A DNA stretch of 64,000 bases from Methanoregula sp. (GCA_028679075.1 JAJRCF010000008.1:1-64000), one strand, 5' to 3'; positions 52,104 to 63,244 are shown, counted from the first letter of the stretch. The notes: generated by a model not told the origin, from the sequence alone. Numbers and translations are program-made.

Positions 52104-53248
52104 CCGCCGACAAATATCGCGACAATGACCAGAGCGGCAATGATCGGGACAAGCGGCGGGCCGTCATCTTTCGATGCGGAGATCCTGCCATCGGGAACGG
52201 TCACGTTCTGGACGGTATTGTAGAGGTTTCCGTCACTGTCCTTAAAGGAGACCTGGACCGGCACACTTGTTGCCTTTCCGTCAGTTGTGAACGTGATCTC
52301 GAAGCTTCCGAAATCATCCGGTTTGAGCGCCTGGACCACATAGGTCTTGTACGGGTCTTCAGGGACAGCCGGTGGAAGGGCAGTCACCATTACGGCATTT
52401 GCCGTCTCGAGTCCGGCATTGGTCACGTCACCCGTTACGCGGTACGTGGTCCCCGTGGCAGTAACCTGGATATTACTCATGACAGGTTCCGCCTGCTTCT
52501 TGTCAACCCCAAAATTAATCGGTATATTCAGGGAGACTTCATGGGGGTTGTTCCCATTGTCGTAGGTGAGGTGAAGGTTGAGGGTCGTCTCCTGGTCCGG
52601 TGTCACGGAAACGTTCACCGGCACCTTTGCCCCGGCGGCGAGGTCACCGACAAATGTCCTTGACGGTGTGGCGGTTATCCCGGCTCCGGAGACCTCAAGG
52701 ATCACATTCCGCACATTGTTTTTCCGGGGGTTTGCGACCTGCATGTTGATGGTCTTCTTCTTTCCCTGTATGTATGCGTCAGGCTGATCGACAACGGTCA
52801 ATTCGAGAGGCGTATTGTCGATCTGGACCAGGGATTTATAATTGAGGTTGGAATCATACAGGCTCATGGTGAAGGTCGGGTAATAATCACCCTCGGGCCC
52901 GTCTGCGAGTATGGTAAAGGAGAACGGCCGTGTCTGGAGAGGACCGAGTGTAGTTGACGTATCATAATTATCGCTTATTCTTTGGAAATCGTCATCATAA
53001 AAGATGCCATGGGTTAGTTTAATACTGGTGTTGGCATTACCGTTCGTTACCACATAGGTAACCGTGCCCTTGTCCCCGGGAAAAAAGACCACGGGATCGA
53101 ATGTAGTGTTGGATACGAATACTCTGCCCGTATAATATGTTCCAGAAACGGGATCCTCATTAAGGAGTGAGTAAGCACTTACCACACCAACAGTCATGCT
53201 GATGAGCAGCAGAAGGGCGATGCCTGTAAAAATACGTTTTATTTTCAT
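52070..53248 (-). CDS. COG1361-type secreted/membrane protein
   Basis: 392 residues. N-terminal signal peptide (about 1-25, IALLLLISMTVGVVSAYS), a long beta-rich extracellular part made of Ig-like repeats (about 40-350, for example ANAVMVTALPPAVPE and NVRNVILEV), and one C-terminal membrane helix followed by RKKKQ. COG1361 proteins are often encoded with MacB-type transporters and are thought to act as outer adaptors or substrate-binding parts, but function is not proven. Follows the Yip1 gene without a gap. Confidence 0.82.
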   Translation of the reverse strand: MKIKRIFTGIALLLLISMTVGVVSAYSLLNEDPVSGTYYTGRVFVSNTTFDPVVFFPGDKGTVTYVVTNGNANTSIKLTHGIFYDDDFQRISDNYDTSTTLGPLQTRPFSFTILADGPEGDYYPTFTMSLYDSNLNYKSLVQIDNTPLELTVVDQPDAYIQGKKKTINMQVANPRKNNVRNVILEVSGAGITATPSRTFVGDLAAGAKVPVNVSVTPDQETTLNLHLTYDNGNNPHEVSLNIPINFGVDKKQAEPVMSNIQVTATGTTYRVTGDVTNAGLETANAVMVTALPPAVPEDPYKTYVVQALKPDDFGSFEITFTTDGKATSVPVQVSFKDSDGNLYNTVQNVTVPDGRISASKDDGPPLVPIIAALVIVAIFVGGWYFYLRKKKQ

Positions 53249-53920
53249 TCAGGAGACTCCAAGGGAATAGATCATATAGAGGATATAGGCAATAACCGGG
53301 ATGCCGACACAAAGGGCAGCGTCCCGGGGCGAGAGCTTCCGTGCATGCTGGAGACCGAAGATCCAGATATTTGCGCTCCAGAGCAGGAAGACGATCGTGA
53401 TGAGGGTCGTGATCTGGGTCAGTTCCATCATGGCCGGGTCCCGCATGAGACTCATCGTTACCTGCTGCATTGCTGCAGGATCTTGCATCATGGCGGAAGT
53501 TATCGTTGGCACAACAATTTTTGGCACGTATTCAATTGCCACGATCAGGGCGATGACCGATCCGATCACCTGGGGGAGGTACCCGTACCCGATTACCTGC
53601 AGGGTCCGCTTGAAGCTGCCGTCACCTTTGAAGGCCATCGAAAGGACAAAGACCACGGCGGTCCAGACAAGCCAGAAGATGAATACCCCGATGAATGCCC
53701 CGATGACTGAAAAGAGGGTAACAATCATCCCGATGCCGGGGACGGCACCGGACATCATCTGTCCCGTTGCTCCTCCGAGCAGGTATCCATAGCCCGCAGC
53801 CACAATGCCGCCGGCCAGCAGGATGACCAGCGGCCACTTGAAACTCTCTTCTTTCTCTCCCATCATGCCTGAAAAGAACGCACCGGGGCGGATCAGGATA
53901 TCAATAAAAGTACGAAACAT
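53249..53920 (-). CDS. Yip1 family membrane protein
   Basis: 223 residues, five membrane helices. MFRTFIDILIRPGAFF and the late RKLSPRDAALCVGIPV region fit the Yip1/PF04893 family of archaea. First gene of the operon Yip1, COG1361, ATPase, permease. AAGGTG lies a few bases before ATG 53920. Its role in transport or envelope is unknown. Confidence 0.82.
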   Translation of the reverse strand: MFRTFIDILIRPGAFFSGMMGEKEESFKWPLVILLAGGIVAAGYGYLLGGATGQMMSGAVPGIGMIVTLFSVIGAFIGVFIFWLVWTAVVFVLSMAFKGDGSFKRTLQVIGYGYLPQVIGSVIALIVAIEYVPKIVVPTITSAMMQDPAAMQQVTMSLMRDPAMMELTQITTLITIVFLLWSANIWIFGLQHARKLSPRDAALCVGIPVIAYILYMIYSLGVS

Positions 53921-53977
53921 AGTTCACCTTTTTCATGTTCTATTCTGGAACGAATATTTGCCTGTGGAATAGTTCCC

Positions 53978-54012
53978 GTCAACATTAAGATGTTGACAAA
54001 AATATACTTTTT
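53978..54012 (-). promoter_or_regulatory. Promoter and 8-4-8 inverted repeat of the Yip1-MacB operon
   Basis: GTCAACAT (53978-53985) pairs perfectly with ATGTTGAC (53990-53997), and directly next to it lies the minus-strand TATA-like AAAGTATATTTTTG (about 53998-54011). Transcription would start inside the inverted repeat, about 58 bases before ATG 53920, which is where an operator would block it. Confidence 0.5.
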
Positions 54013-54225
54013 GTTAAGCCATTTCTGATTACTCTACAGTAACAGGTGAGACCTGCCATCAACAGCGTACCTGAAAACGGATGTCCACCCTGGTTCAAAC
54101 CGTGATAGGAGTGTGCGTTTTCCCCCAATAATGGTTTTCTGGTGCGATCCACGTGATGATCCACGTTATGGATTAATAATAAAATGTTTTAATAAATACA
54201 ATACTAAACAAACGTGTTCCACAAT

Positions 54226-54238
54226 GTATATATTTATA
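54226..54238 (+). promoter_or_regulatory. TATA box of trpB2
   Basis: GTATATATTTATA is a strong box A centred about 24 bases before ATG 54256; no ribosome binding site is seen, so the mRNA is probably leaderless. The gap 53921-54255 has no gene. Confidence 0.65.
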
Positions 54239-54255
54239 CAAAGTGATTGTTGTAT

Positions 54256-55614
54256 ATGCAGACAAAAATCCTCCTCGATGAGGAGCAGATGCCAAAAAAA
54301 TGGTATAATGTCCAGGCGGACCTGCCCTCACCGCTCGACCCGCCGCTCCACCCGGCCACCCATAAGCCGGTGGGGCCCGACGACCTGAAAGCGATCTTCC
54401 CGATGGAACTGATCCGGCAGGAAATGAGCAGAGACCTGTATATCGACATACCGGGAGAAGTGCAGGACGTCCTGCGGCTCTGGAGGCCAAGCCCCCTGTA
54501 CCGTGCCTTCCGTCTGGAGAAGTTCCTCAAGACCCCGGCAAAGATCTACTACAAGTGGGAGGGCGTCAGCCCCGCAGGGAGCCACAAGACCAATACCTCC
54601 GTCCCGCAGGCCTACTACAATATGAAGGCCGGCATTGAGCGGATCGCGACAGAGACAGGTGCCGGGCAATGGGGGTCCGCACTGGCGTTTGCCACCATGC
54701 TCTATGACCTCGAATGTACCGTCTACATGGTCAGGTCGAGTTACACCCAGAAACCCTACCGCAAGTCGATGATGCAGGTCTGGGGAGCCGAGTGTATCCC
54801 GAGCCCCAGCACCAAGACAAAGTCGGGTGCGGCCGTTCTTGAGAAGGACCCGGAGACTCCCGGCGCACTGGGCATTGCGATCTCCGAGGCCGTCGAGGAT
54901 GCAGCGACCCATGCGAACACCAACTACGCGCTCGGCTCCGTGCTGAACCATGTCTGTCTCCACCAGACCATCATCGGGCAGGAATGCCGCGAGCAGCTGG
55001 CGATGGTGGATGATTATCCTGATATCGTTATCGGGTGCGTTGGCGGCGGATCGAACTTCGCCGGTATCGGGTTCCCGTTCGCGGGCGACAAGATGACCGG
55101 GAAGCACAAGGATACGGACATCATCGGTGTCGAACCGGCGTCGTGCCCGACCCTGACAAAAGGCGCTTATATGTATGACTTCGGCGACGTGGCGGGTTTA
55201 ACGCCGCTCCTGAAGATGTTCACCCTCGGCCACGACTTCGTCCCGCCGTCCATCCACGCGGGGGGCCTCCGGTACCACGGGGATTCCCCCATTGTATCCC
55301 GCCTTGTCCACGATGGTGTGATGCGGGCGGTCTCGTATCACCAGAGCGAGGCCTTCGAGGCAGGGCAGACCTTCTCGAGAACGGAAGGGATCATCGTCGC
55401 CCCGGAGGCATCGCACGCGGTAAAAGGTGCCATTGACGAGGCACTGAAGTGCAAAAAGACCGGTGAGGAGAAGACGATCCTGTTCAACTGCACCGGGCAT
55501 GGCAATTTCGATATGTCGGCGTACGATGCGTACTATGCCGGTAAGCTGGTGGATTACGAATACCCGGACGAGCTGATCAGGGAAGCGATCGGACGGATAC
55601 CCAAGATACAATAA
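54256..55614 (+). CDS. trpB: Tryptophan synthase beta subunit, TrpB2 type
   Basis: 452 residues, longer than TrpB1 proteins, with the N-terminal extension and [13 protein letters not shown] (PLP Lys in GSHKTNT) of TrpB2. It joins indole (or a related substrate) and serine to tryptophan. TrpA is not adjacent, as is usual for TrpB2, which can work without channelling from TrpA. TATA-to-ATG spacing favours ATG 54256 over TTG 54247. The next gene is 22 bases downstream. Confidence 0.9.
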   Translation: MQTKILLDEEQMPKKWYNVQADLPSPLDPPLHPATHKPVGPDDLKAIFPMELIRQEMSRDLYIDIPGEVQDVLRLWRPSPLYRAFRLEKFLKTPAKIYYKWEGVSPAGSHKTNTSVPQAYYNMKAGIERIATETGAGQWGSALAFATMLYDLECTVYMVRSSYTQKPYRKSMMQVWGAECIPSPSTKTKSGAAVLEKDPETPGALGIAISEAVEDAATHANTNYALGSVLNHVCLHQTIIGQECREQLAMVDDYPDIVIGCVGGGSNFAGIGFPFAGDKMTGKHKDTDIIGVEPASCPTLTKGAYMYDFGDVAGLTPLLKMFTLGHDFVPPSIHAGGLRYHGDSPIVSRLVHDGVMRAVSYHQSEAFEAGQTFSRTEGIIVAPEASHAVKGAIDEALKCKKTGEEKTILFNCTGHGNFDMSAYDAYYAGKLVDYEYPDELIREAIGRIPKIQ

Positions 55615-55636
55615 CCCTTCACATCCATCCTTTTTT

Positions 55637-56779
55637 ATGAAACGGATCGGCCTTATCGTCAACCCGGTTGCTGGGATGGGCGGGTCGGTGGGGCTGAAAG
55701 GCACTGACGGAAAGGTTGAGGAGGCACGGGCCCGGGGTGCTGTGCCCCGGGCCGGTGACCGGGCCCGGATGGCGCTTGTTCCGATAAAGAAGGCCCGCGA
55801 TCTCTGCTTTCTGACCTGTTCCGGGGATATGGGCGAATCAGTTCTTGCAGGTTCCGGTATCCCTCATTACCAGGTCGTCTACACCGCCCAGGGCAAAAGT
55901 TCCGCCACGGACACAAAAGAAGCTGCCCGGGTATTGCTCAGGGAAGGGGTTGACCTGATCCTCTTCTGCGGGGGAGATGGGACGGCCCGGGACATCTTCT
56001 CGGTTGTTGGAAGGGATGTGCCCCTGCTCGGGATCCCCGCCGGGGTGAAGATGTACTCCGGCGTCTTTGCCATCAGCCCCGCTGCTGCAGCCGAGCTCGT
56101 CACAGGGCTGGAAAAAGCAGTACTGCGGGATTCGGAGATCATGGACGTGGACGAGGAGGCATACCGTGCCGGCACCCTCGAGACCCGGCTCTATGGTATT
56201 GCCCGCACACCGGCTATCCGGGGAATGGTCCAGCTCTCAAAACAGGTGTACGAGCAGCCGGACGAGGAGCGGGCGAAACTGGAGATTGCGCAGTTCATGC
56301 AGGAAGTGATGCTGCCGGGCACGCTTTACATCCTCGGAGCCGGGACCACTACGGAAGCGATCGCACGCTACCTGGGTATCAGGAAGACCCTCCTTGGGGT
56401 GGATGTGGTCAGGAACAGTAAGCTCGTTGCCCGGGACGTGGATGAGAAGGCGCTTCTCCGGTTAACCGAGGGTGAAAAAGATACACGGGTCATTATCAGC
56501 CCCATCGGTGCCCAGGGCTTCATCCTTGGCCGGGGCAACCAGCAGATCAGTGCAGCAGTCGTGCGCCGGGCGGGCGTGGCGCATGTCATCGTGGTCGCAA
56601 CACCGCACAAGTTGCAGGAGACTCCTGAACTGCTGGTAGATACCGGTGATCCTTCCCTTGACCGGGAATTCGGGGAATCGATCCAGGTCATCTGCGGGTA
56701 CCGGCTTGCCCAGCGGAAGAAGATCCATCAGCCCGCACTATCCGAATCCGGCTCAAAAAAGGGTAAAGCCGAAAAATAG
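55637..56779 (+). CDS. ATP-NAD kinase family protein (COG3199)
   Basis: 380 residues. Opening IGLIVNPVAGMGGSVG and the catalytic GGDGTARD loop (about 115-122) belong to the NAD kinase/diacylglycerol kinase superfamily; the C-terminal half with GAQGFILGRGNQQIS is typical of COG3199 proteins. It probably phosphorylates NAD or a related polyol. Lies directly after trpB2, perhaps co-transcribed. Not identical to the standard archaeal NAD kinase, so substrate is uncertain. Confidence 0.82.
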   Translation: MKRIGLIVNPVAGMGGSVGLKGTDGKVEEARARGAVPRAGDRARMALVPIKKARDLCFLTCSGDMGESVLAGSGIPHYQVVYTAQGKSSATDTKEAARVLLREGVDLILFCGGDGTARDIFSVVGRDVPLLGIPAGVKMYSGVFAISPAAAAELVTGLEKAVLRDSEIMDVDEEAYRAGTLETRLYGIARTPAIRGMVQLSKQVYEQPDEERAKLEIAQFMQEVMLPGTLYILGAGTTTEAIARYLGIRKTLLGVDVVRNSKLVARDVDEKALLRLTEGEKDTRVIISPIGAQGFILGRGNQQISAAVVRRAGVAHVIVVATPHKLQETPELLVDTGDPSLDREFGESIQVICGYRLAQRKKIHQPALSESGSKKGKAEK

Positions 56780-56803
56780 TGCACCGAACGAAAAAGGAAG
56801 GTG

Positions 56804-57391
56804 TTATCCAAGCGGTGCCACCGTTCGTTTATACATCTCGTTGAGCACCTGTGCCAGGGCTGCATAGATCGCCGAGAGTCCGCAGATGATTCCTTCATAT
56901 CCGGCGATCATCGTGATCGTCCCGTTCCCTGTAAGATCACCCAGTGCGAGGAGGAAGAACAGGATCGCGAGCGAGCCGAAGACGAACTGCAGTGCCCTGT
57001 TTGCCCTGAGTGTCCCGATGAACATGACTGCGGTGAACAGCCCCCACATGAAGAGGTACGCTGCCATTGCCTCTTTCGAGGTCGCGTCTGCCAGTCCCAT
57101 CTTTGGCAGGATGAGCAGGGCGACCAGCGTCAGCCAGAACACGCCATAGGAGGTGAAGGCCGTTGCGCCGAAGGTGTTGTTCTTCTTCCATTCCTGGATA
57201 CCGGCAATGATCTGTGCCAGCCCGCCGTAGAAGATCCCCATGGCGAGGATCATCGATCCCAGTGCAAAGAACCCGGCATTATGCAGGTTCAGGAGCACGG
57301 TTGTCATACCAAATCCCATCAGCCCGAGGGGGGCGGGATTTCCTGTCAGGTCGAGGTTTTTAACGGTTGTTGCCATTTCATGTGTGTCCAT
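56804..57391 (-). CDS. satP: Acetate/succinate-type transporter (GPR1/FUN34/SatP family)
   Basis: 195 residues, six membrane helices. The signature [21 protein letters not shown] is at residues about 17-37. It imports acetate with protons. It lies 82 bases downstream of acetyl-CoA synthetase on the same strand, so uptake and activation of acetate are probably one transcript. Confidence 0.9.
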   Translation of the reverse strand: MDTHEMATTVKNLDLTGNPAPLGLMGFGMTTVLLNLHNAGFFALGSMILAMGIFYGGLAQIIAGIQEWKKNNTFGATAFTSYGVFWLTLVALLILPKMGLADATSKEAMAAYLFMWGLFTAVMFIGTLRANRALQFVFGSLAILFFLLALGDLTGNGTITMIAGYEGIICGLSAIYAALAQVLNEMYKRTVAPLG

Positions 57392-57473
57392 TCTCTCTCA
57401 TCTCCTTGGTTGTACAAAGTTCTCACTATCAGGATCCGCTAAATTGATCCCTGATCCTTGTTCTTCCTGCGCC

Positions 57474-59372
57474 TCACTCTTCCAGGGTCGAGATATCCCC
57501 GGGATCGATGCCCATCTCTTTTGCCTTGAGGACGCGGCGCATGATCTTGCCGCTCCGGGTCTTGGGCAGTTTGTCCACGAACTCGATCTCGTGCGGTACG
57601 GCGATGGGCCCGAGCGTCATCCGCACGTGGTAGACCAGTTCCTTCAGGAGCTTTTCGCCCGACGTGTTCCCGACCCGGAGGATGACGAACGCCTTGATGG
57701 AGTTTCCTTTCATGGGGTCAGGCTTGCCGATCACCGCTGCCTCGGCCACAGCGTGGTGGGAGACGAGCGCACTCTCCACCTCAGCGGTGCCGATATTGTG
57801 CCCGGAGACGATGATGATGTCATCTGCCCGGCCCAGCACCATGATGTAGCCATCCTTACCCTTGACTGCAAGGTCGCCCGCTGAATAGCAGTCCTTGATG
57901 GTATACCAGTACTGCCGGTACCGCTCATCGTTCTTGTATACCGTGCGGAACATGGATGGCCAGGGTGCCTTTATCGCGAGGAACCCCCCGGTCCCGGGCG
58001 GTACGGGTTTCCCGTCCTTGTCCACCACATCAGCGATCACGCCGGGAATTGCCTTTCCGGCGAAACCGGGCCGCATCGGCTCTCCCACCATGGTCGTGAT
58101 CATCTGCATCCCGGTCTCGGTCTGCCACCAGGTATCGATGATGGGGCACCTGTCCCCGCCGATCGCATGGTGATACCAGACAAAGGCCTCGGGGTTGAGA
58201 GGCTCTCCGACAGACCCGATCACCCGCAGGGAACTCAGGTCGTATTTTTTCGGCCAGCTCTCCCCCATCTTCATGAACATCCTGATTGCTGTCGGGGCCG
58301 TGTAGAGGACATTGATCTTCTGCTCCTCCACCAGCTTCCACCAGATACCCGCATCCGGGTAATCGGGAGTCATCTCCGTGATGAAGACCGTGCCACCGAC
58401 CGCGAGCGGCCCGTAGACGATGTAGCTGTGGCCGGTGATCCAGCCCGGGTCGGCCGTGCACCAGTAGATGTCGTTCTCCTTGAGATCGAAGACATATTTT
58501 GTCGTGTAGTAGGTCCCGACCATGTAGCCGGCGCAGGTGTGCACGATCCCCTTGGGAGTTCCCGTAGACCCGCTCGTGTAGAGCATGAACAGCGGATCTT
58601 CCGCATCCATGACCTCCGGCTCGCAGGTTGCAGGAACGTCTTCCATCAGGCTGTAGAAATCGATCTCGAAGTCCGGCCGGATCTCTACCGGAGGCTCTTT
58701 TCTCCTCCTGTAGAGAATAAGATGTTCTACGCTCGGTGCGTTGAGGATCGACTCCTGGACTGTCGTAATGAGCGGGATCGCCTTACCCCTGCGGATGGAG
58801 ATATCCGCAGAGATAACTACCTTTGCTTCCGCCTCCCTGATCCGCATATTCAGTGCGGTCACGCCGAACCCGGCAAAGACGACACTGTGGATGGCACCGA
58901 TCCGTGCACACGCCAGCATGGCGATGACCTGTTCCGGCACCATGGGCATATAGATGCAGACCCGGTCGCCTTTCTGCACACCGATCTTTTTAAGGCCGTT
59001 GGCAAAACGCATCACTTCCGAAAGAAGTTTCTGGTATGTGTAGATCCTCTCAGCACCCTCTTCCCCCCTCCAGATGAGCGCGACTTTGTTGCGCCGGTGA
59101 TTCTTCACATGGCGGTCGAGACAGTTCGCGGTAATGTTGAGCTTCGCATTGACGAACCATTTTGCATAGGGATAGTTCCACTCCTTGACGGTGTCCCACG
59201 GGCGTATCCAGTCCAGGTCCTTTGCAATCCGTTCCCAGAACCCATCGGGATCCGCAAGGAACTCACGGTAGGCAGTCTCATAATCCCCCAGCCAGGAATT
59301 CTGTTTGTATTCCGGTCCCGGGGTATATCGGACGGTACTATCAACCAGCTTAACATCGAAGTCTTCAGTCAT
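57474..59372 (-). CDS. acs: Acetyl-CoA synthetase (AMP-forming)
   Basis: 632 residues, full length. Motifs: [12 protein letters not shown] (P-loop, about 262-273), [29 protein letters not shown], and the C-terminal [13 protein letters not shown] with the acetylation-site Lys. It makes acetyl-CoA from acetate, ATP and CoA, with PPi that HppA could use. AGGAG at 59378-59382 precedes ATG 59372. Upstream AT-rich sequence (59388-59425) holds its promoter. Confidence 0.93.
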   Translation of the reverse strand: MTEDFDVKLVDSTVRYTPGPEYKQNSWLGDYETAYREFLADPDGFWERIAKDLDWIRPWDTVKEWNYPYAKWFVNAKLNITANCLDRHVKNHRRNKVALIWRGEEGAERIYTYQKLLSEVMRFANGLKKIGVQKGDRVCIYMPMVPEQVIAMLACARIGAIHSVVFAGFGVTALNMRIREAEAKVVISADISIRRGKAIPLITTVQESILNAPSVEHLILYRRRKEPPVEIRPDFEIDFYSLMEDVPATCEPEVMDAEDPLFMLYTSGSTGTPKGIVHTCAGYMVGTYYTTKYVFDLKENDIYWCTADPGWITGHSYIVYGPLAVGGTVFITEMTPDYPDAGIWWKLVEEQKINVLYTAPTAIRMFMKMGESWPKKYDLSSLRVIGSVGEPLNPEAFVWYHHAIGGDRCPIIDTWWQTETGMQMITTMVGEPMRPGFAGKAIPGVIADVVDKDGKPVPPGTGGFLAIKAPWPSMFRTVYKNDERYRQYWYTIKDCYSAGDLAVKGKDGYIMVLGRADDIIIVSGHNIGTAEVESALVSHHAVAEAAVIGKPDPMKGNSIKAFVILRVGNTSGEKLLKELVYHVRMTLGPIAVPHEIEFVDKLPKTRSGKIMRRVLKAKEMGIDPGDISTLEE

Positions 59373-59588
59373 GGGGACTCCTATTCTACATTATTAATCA
59401 TTTTAAACGACCTCTTTAAAAATATTTTCGGTTTTATGTTGGATGACGATAGTGGCGATAATATATGTGCCCTTGGCAACCCCCTCACTAACCCGGCAAG
59501 AGTGTAAAACACAGGAAAAAGGGTAAAACGCCCGGAAGAAGGAGGATATACGAAGGGTTATCTATCCGGGTTTTTCAATATAAGATCG

Positions 59589-60497
59589 ATGCTGAAAAAA
59601 TTCAAGGGGTGCCTGTTGGGTGCGGCGATCGGCGATGCGCTCGGTATGCCCAATGAGAGTGCATCTCCCAATCTGAATAAGATGAAATACGGGTACCGCC
59701 GCCCGTACAAGGGACACCCGAATGAGGACCTGAAAGCCGGGCAATATACCGATGACACTCAGCTGATGATCCTTGTGGGGACCCTTCTTGCAGATCGTAA
59801 ATACAATGAAGACCGGTACGCAACGGCACTCCGGGAACTCTATCTGCGGGGAGCTCTCCGTTTTCCCGACGGCTCCGTCTCTGCTGCATGTGAACATATG
59901 GCAAAAGAGAACATCCCGCAGAAAGGTGTCAAGTCCACCACTTCCGGCTGCCTGCCGATTGCGGTCCCCTTTGCGTTGACATACCCTGACATGAACGAAG
60001 CGTGTGAGCGGGCTGTGAGGGCCTGTAATATCACCCACTCTCACCCGGCGGCCCATGCGGCAGTATCAACCGTTGTCACCCTCATCTACCATGCGCTTCA
60101 TGAGTCGCCGGACCCGGTTGACAGGGCTGTACAGAAAGCGCTTTCAGAAGATGATCTCCTTGGCAGCAAGATACGGAATGCGATCCACCTGGAAAAAGAC
60201 GGGATGGAAACAGAGACGGCCCTCCTGAAGATCGGCAACGATGTCTCAGTATACCAGACCCTCCCCATCGCATTCTTCCTCATCAGCCGGTACACCCACC
60301 CACCCGACCTACTCACGGTTTCCGCCAATACCGGGGGAAATACCGATACCATCGCCCTGATCTGCGGAGCCTACCTTGGAGCGTCAAAAGGCATGGATGC
60401 GCTTCCGGAAGATCTCCTCAAGGGTCTTGAGGACCGGGACCGTATCGAGCTCCTCGGGCAGCGGCTCTTCGGTGTCTATTCACACAAAAATCCGTGA
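59589..60497 (+). CDS. ADP-ribosylglycohydrolase family protein
   Basis: 302 residues. GAAIGDALGMPNE at about 10-22, QYTDDTQLMI (metal-binding Asp pair) and ANTGGNTDTIALICGAYLGA near 245 are complete DraG-type dimetal sites. It removes ADP-ribose from proteins or small molecules; the target in this organism is unknown, and no matching transferase lies nearby. Ribosome binding site is poor; the start is chosen as the first ATG before the conserved motif. Confidence 0.88.
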   Translation: MLKKFKGCLLGAAIGDALGMPNESASPNLNKMKYGYRRPYKGHPNEDLKAGQYTDDTQLMILVGTLLADRKYNEDRYATALRELYLRGALRFPDGSVSAACEHMAKENIPQKGVKSTTSGCLPIAVPFALTYPDMNEACERAVRACNITHSHPAAHAAVSTVVTLIYHALHESPDPVDRAVQKALSEDDLLGSKIRNAIHLEKDGMETETALLKIGNDVSVYQTLPIAFFLISRYTHPPDLLTVSANTGGNTDTIALICGAYLGASKGMDALPEDLLKGLEDRDRIELLGQRLFGVYSHKNP

Positions 60498-60562
60498 ATC
60501 AGGGCCCGGTTCAATAAAGCAAATAATTTTCCGTCGCCTTTTTTAAAAGCCGGTTCAAAAAG

Positions 60563-60575
60563 CATTAAATTTTTA
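60563..60575 (+). promoter_or_regulatory. TATA box of the arginine operon
   Basis: CATTAAATTTTTA is centred about 24 bases before ATG 60593 with no ribosome binding site, consistent with a leaderless argC mRNA. A T-run at 60538-60543 just before it may end the upstream gene. Confidence 0.5.
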
Positions 60576-60592
60576 CACCCGGATATTAGTGT

Positions 60593-61579
60593 ATGAAAGT
60601 TGCGATTGTCGGGGCTTCCGGCTATGCCGGTGGTGAACTGGTCCGTCTCCTCCTCCACCATTCTGCGGCAAAAGTCACATGTGTCACATCACGCAAACTC
60701 GCAGGTACTCCCCTGGATCAGGTCCATCCCCACCTGAAAGGGTTTACCGATCTCAAATTCACCAATCCCGAGACCGATGCCATCGACGCCGACGTGGCAT
60801 TCCTTGCCGTCCCCCACACTGCGGCAATGCAGTACGCGGGAAAACTGCTCTCCCGCGGTATCAAAGTCGTGGACCTGAGCGCGGACTACCGCCTTGCAAA
60901 GGATGTTTTTGAGAAGGTGTACGGCGTTCCCCACACCGACTACTTCAAGGCACCGTACGGTATCCCTGAACTCCACCGCAAGGACTGCATCAACGCAAAG
61001 TTTGTCTCCAACCCCGGCTGCTTCCCGACCGGTGCCACACTCGCAGCTGCTCCCCTTGCAAAATACGCCCACACGATCATATACGATTCCAAGACCGGCG
61101 TCAGCGGGGCGGGGGACAACCCCTCGGCAACCACCCATTACCCGAACGTGGGGGACAATGTCGGCCCGTACAAGCTGACGACCCACCGGCACGTGGCCGA
61201 GATGAAACAGGAGATGGCCTTCCTTGGGTCGAAGGCAAAGGTATACTTCACGCCCCACCTCGTCCCTGTCAACCGGGGCATCCTGACAACGGCACATATC
61301 CTGACGAGCGAACCCATGGAGCAGAAAGAGGTTGAGAAGCTCTACCACGACTACTATAAGGACGAGTATTTCGTCCGGTACCAGAAGCCCTCGCTCGCGG
61401 CAGTCCGCGGGAGCAACTTCTGTGACGTGATGGTGGAGAGCGAAGGATCCCGCATCGTTGCCGTCTCCGCGATCGACAATCTCGTGAAAGGTGCCAGCGG
61501 CCAGGCCATCCAGAATATGAACCTGATGTGCGGCTACCCTGAAAAAGATGGCCTGACCGGTGCAGGCATGCTGCCGTAA
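60593..61579 (+). CDS. argC: N-acetyl-gamma-glutamyl-phosphate reductase
   Basis: 328 residues. [14 protein letters not shown] binds NADP and [13 protein letters not shown] contains the catalytic Cys. Step 3 of arginine synthesis: reduces N-acetylglutamyl phosphate to the semialdehyde. First gene of argC, CBS protein, argJ, argB. Confidence 0.94.
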   Translation: MKVAIVGASGYAGGELVRLLLHHSAAKVTCVTSRKLAGTPLDQVHPHLKGFTDLKFTNPETDAIDADVAFLAVPHTAAMQYAGKLLSRGIKVVDLSADYRLAKDVFEKVYGVPHTDYFKAPYGIPELHRKDCINAKFVSNPGCFPTGATLAAAPLAKYAHTIIYDSKTGVSGAGDNPSATTHYPNVGDNVGPYKLTTHRHVAEMKQEMAFLGSKAKVYFTPHLVPVNRGILTTAHILTSEPMEQKEVEKLYHDYYKDEYFVRYQKPSLAAVRGSNFCDVMVESEGSRIVAVSAIDNLVKGASGQAIQNMNLMCGYPEKDGLTGAGMLP

Positions 61580-61594
61580 AGGCTGGTGAGTCTC

Positions 61595-62086
61595 ATGCTC
61601 GTTAAGGAAGCAATGACAAAAGATCCGATTGTCTGCACTGCGGACACCCCCCTCAGGGACGTGGTAGCACTCTTCCGGAAGCACCATATCGGGGGGCTCC
61701 CGGTAATGGCGGGAAAGGAGCTTGTCGGGATCATCACGGAATCCGATCTCATCTCCCTCCTCGAGACCGAACGGATCTCCGATGACCTCTGGCTCCCGTC
61801 CCCGTTCGAGGTCATCGAGGTCCCGATACGGGAGTACATCAACTGGGAGAAGACCAAGCACGCGCTGACCAATATCGGCGACATGCCGGCAAAAAAGATC
61901 ATGACCCACCGGGTGGTCACGGCAACCGGGGAGATGGATGTAGAAGAGGCGGCGGCTCTCATGCTGAAGGAGGGCATTGCCCGCCTGCCGGTCATGGAGG
62001 GGAAGAAGGTCGTTGGGATCATCACACGGGCGGATATCATCAACGCGATTGGATCAGCCTATTCCGGAAGAGAGGGTGGTGAATAA
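61595..62086 (+). CDS. CBS-domain-pair protein inside the arginine operon
   Basis: 163 residues, made of two CBS domains (about 3-60 and 102-160): MTKDPIVCTADTPLRDVVAL and KKIMTHRVVTATGEMDVEEA, each with the GGLPV/ARLPV-x-GKxxVGIIT ending. CBS pairs bind adenine nucleotides or SAM. It has no other domain, so it is probably a regulatory partner; sitting between argC and argJ suggests it senses energy or SAM for arginine synthesis, but that is inference. ATG 61595 follows GGTGAG; GTG 61586 is also in frame. Confidence 0.88.
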   Translation: MLVKEAMTKDPIVCTADTPLRDVVALFRKHHIGGLPVMAGKELVGIITESDLISLLETERISDDLWLPSPFEVIEVPIREYINWEKTKHALTNIGDMPAKKIMTHRVVTATGEMDVEEAAALMLKEGIARLPVMEGKKVVGIITRADIINAIGSAYSGREGGE

Positions 62087-63244
62087 ATGGCATTTGTGAG
62101 TATCTGCGCAGTCCCCGGTGTCAAAGCCTGGGGAATGAAAGAAGGAAAATATGGTCTGGCACTCATCGAAGCGCATGGCACGGCAGCCGGTGTGTTCACG
62201 GAGAACCTTGTGAGGGCCGCTCCTATCGAGCTGATGAGAAAGCAGATCAAGGCCGGAAAACTGGAAGCGGTCGTTGTCAACAGCGGGTGTGCGAATGCCT
62301 ACACGGGAAAGCGCGGGGTCGCCGACGCAGTTACCATGACAGAGTACGCCGGTTCAGTGCTGGACGTAAAACCCTCGCGGGTGGGCGTTGCCAGTACCGG
62401 TGTCATCGGGCGGTACCTTGACCTGCCCCTGATCCAGCGGCAGTGCAAGGCTGTTGCGCCGAAGCTTGCCCGTAATGCCGAGGCCGAGGTCGTTACTGCG
62501 CAGGCAATCATGACCACGGATACCGTCCAGAAGCACGCCCTTGTAAAGAAGGAAGGGTTCAGTATCGGCGGGATCTGCAAGGGAAGCGGCATGATCGCAC
62601 CGAACATGGGGACCATGCTCGCGTTCATCTACACCGACGCAGAAATAGGCGCAAAGCCGCTTGCCAATGCCCTGAAACTGGCAACCCGCCGCTCCTTCAA
62701 CAGGGTGGTTGTTGACGGCGACACGAGCACGAACGACATCGCGCTTTGCACTGCCACCGGAGAGGCCGGCAAGGTCAACGCTGCAGAGTTCAAAGCAGGG
62801 CTGGAAGAGTGCTGCCGCTCCCTTGCTGAGCAGATCGCAAAGGACGGCGAGGGCGCAACAAAGCTCCTTGAGATCATTGTTAAAGGGGCAAAGAAAGAGG
62901 ACGATGCGGAGAAAGTTGCCCGCACGGTTATCGAATCGCCGCTTGTGAAGACTGCCGTGTACGGGGAAGACCCGAACTGGGGCCGTGTCGTGGCCGCGGC
63001 GGGAAGGGCCGGCGTGAAGTTCGACCCGAATGCAGTCTCACTCTGGATCAGCGATGGCAGCAAAAAATACCCGCTCGTGAAATCCGGCGAGATCATCGCC
63101 GACCTCGTTGCAGCCAAGAAGGCGATGCACGGGAAGAAAGTGACCTTCATCCTCGACCTTGCAGCAGGAAAGGCAGAAGCAACCGCATGGGGCTGCGACC
63201 TTACCGAGAAATACGTGGAGATCAACGGGAGGTACACCACATAA
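62087..63244 (+). CDS. argJ: Glutamate N-acetyltransferase / ornithine acetyltransferase
   Basis: 385 residues. The self-cleavage region is [15 protein letters not shown]; cleavage occurs before the Thr and a Gly stands in the position where Ala is usual. DGDTSTND is the second active-site loop. It recycles the acetyl group, making the arginine route cyclic (no argA needed). Its start follows the CBS stop directly; its stop shares a base with the argB ATG. Confidence 0.93.
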   Translation: MAFVSICAVPGVKAWGMKEGKYGLALIEAHGTAAGVFTENLVRAAPIELMRKQIKAGKLEAVVVNSGCANAYTGKRGVADAVTMTEYAGSVLDVKPSRVGVASTGVIGRYLDLPLIQRQCKAVAPKLARNAEAEVVTAQAIMTTDTVQKHALVKKEGFSIGGICKGSGMIAPNMGTMLAFIYTDAEIGAKPLANALKLATRRSFNRVVVDGDTSTNDIALCTATGEAGKVNAAEFKAGLEECCRSLAEQIAKDGEGATKLLEIIVKGAKKEDDAEKVARTVIESPLVKTAVYGEDPNWGRVVAAAGRAGVKFDPNAVSLWISDGSKKYPLVKSGEIIADLVAAKKAMHGKKVTFILDLAAGKAEATAWGCDLTEKYVEINGRYTT

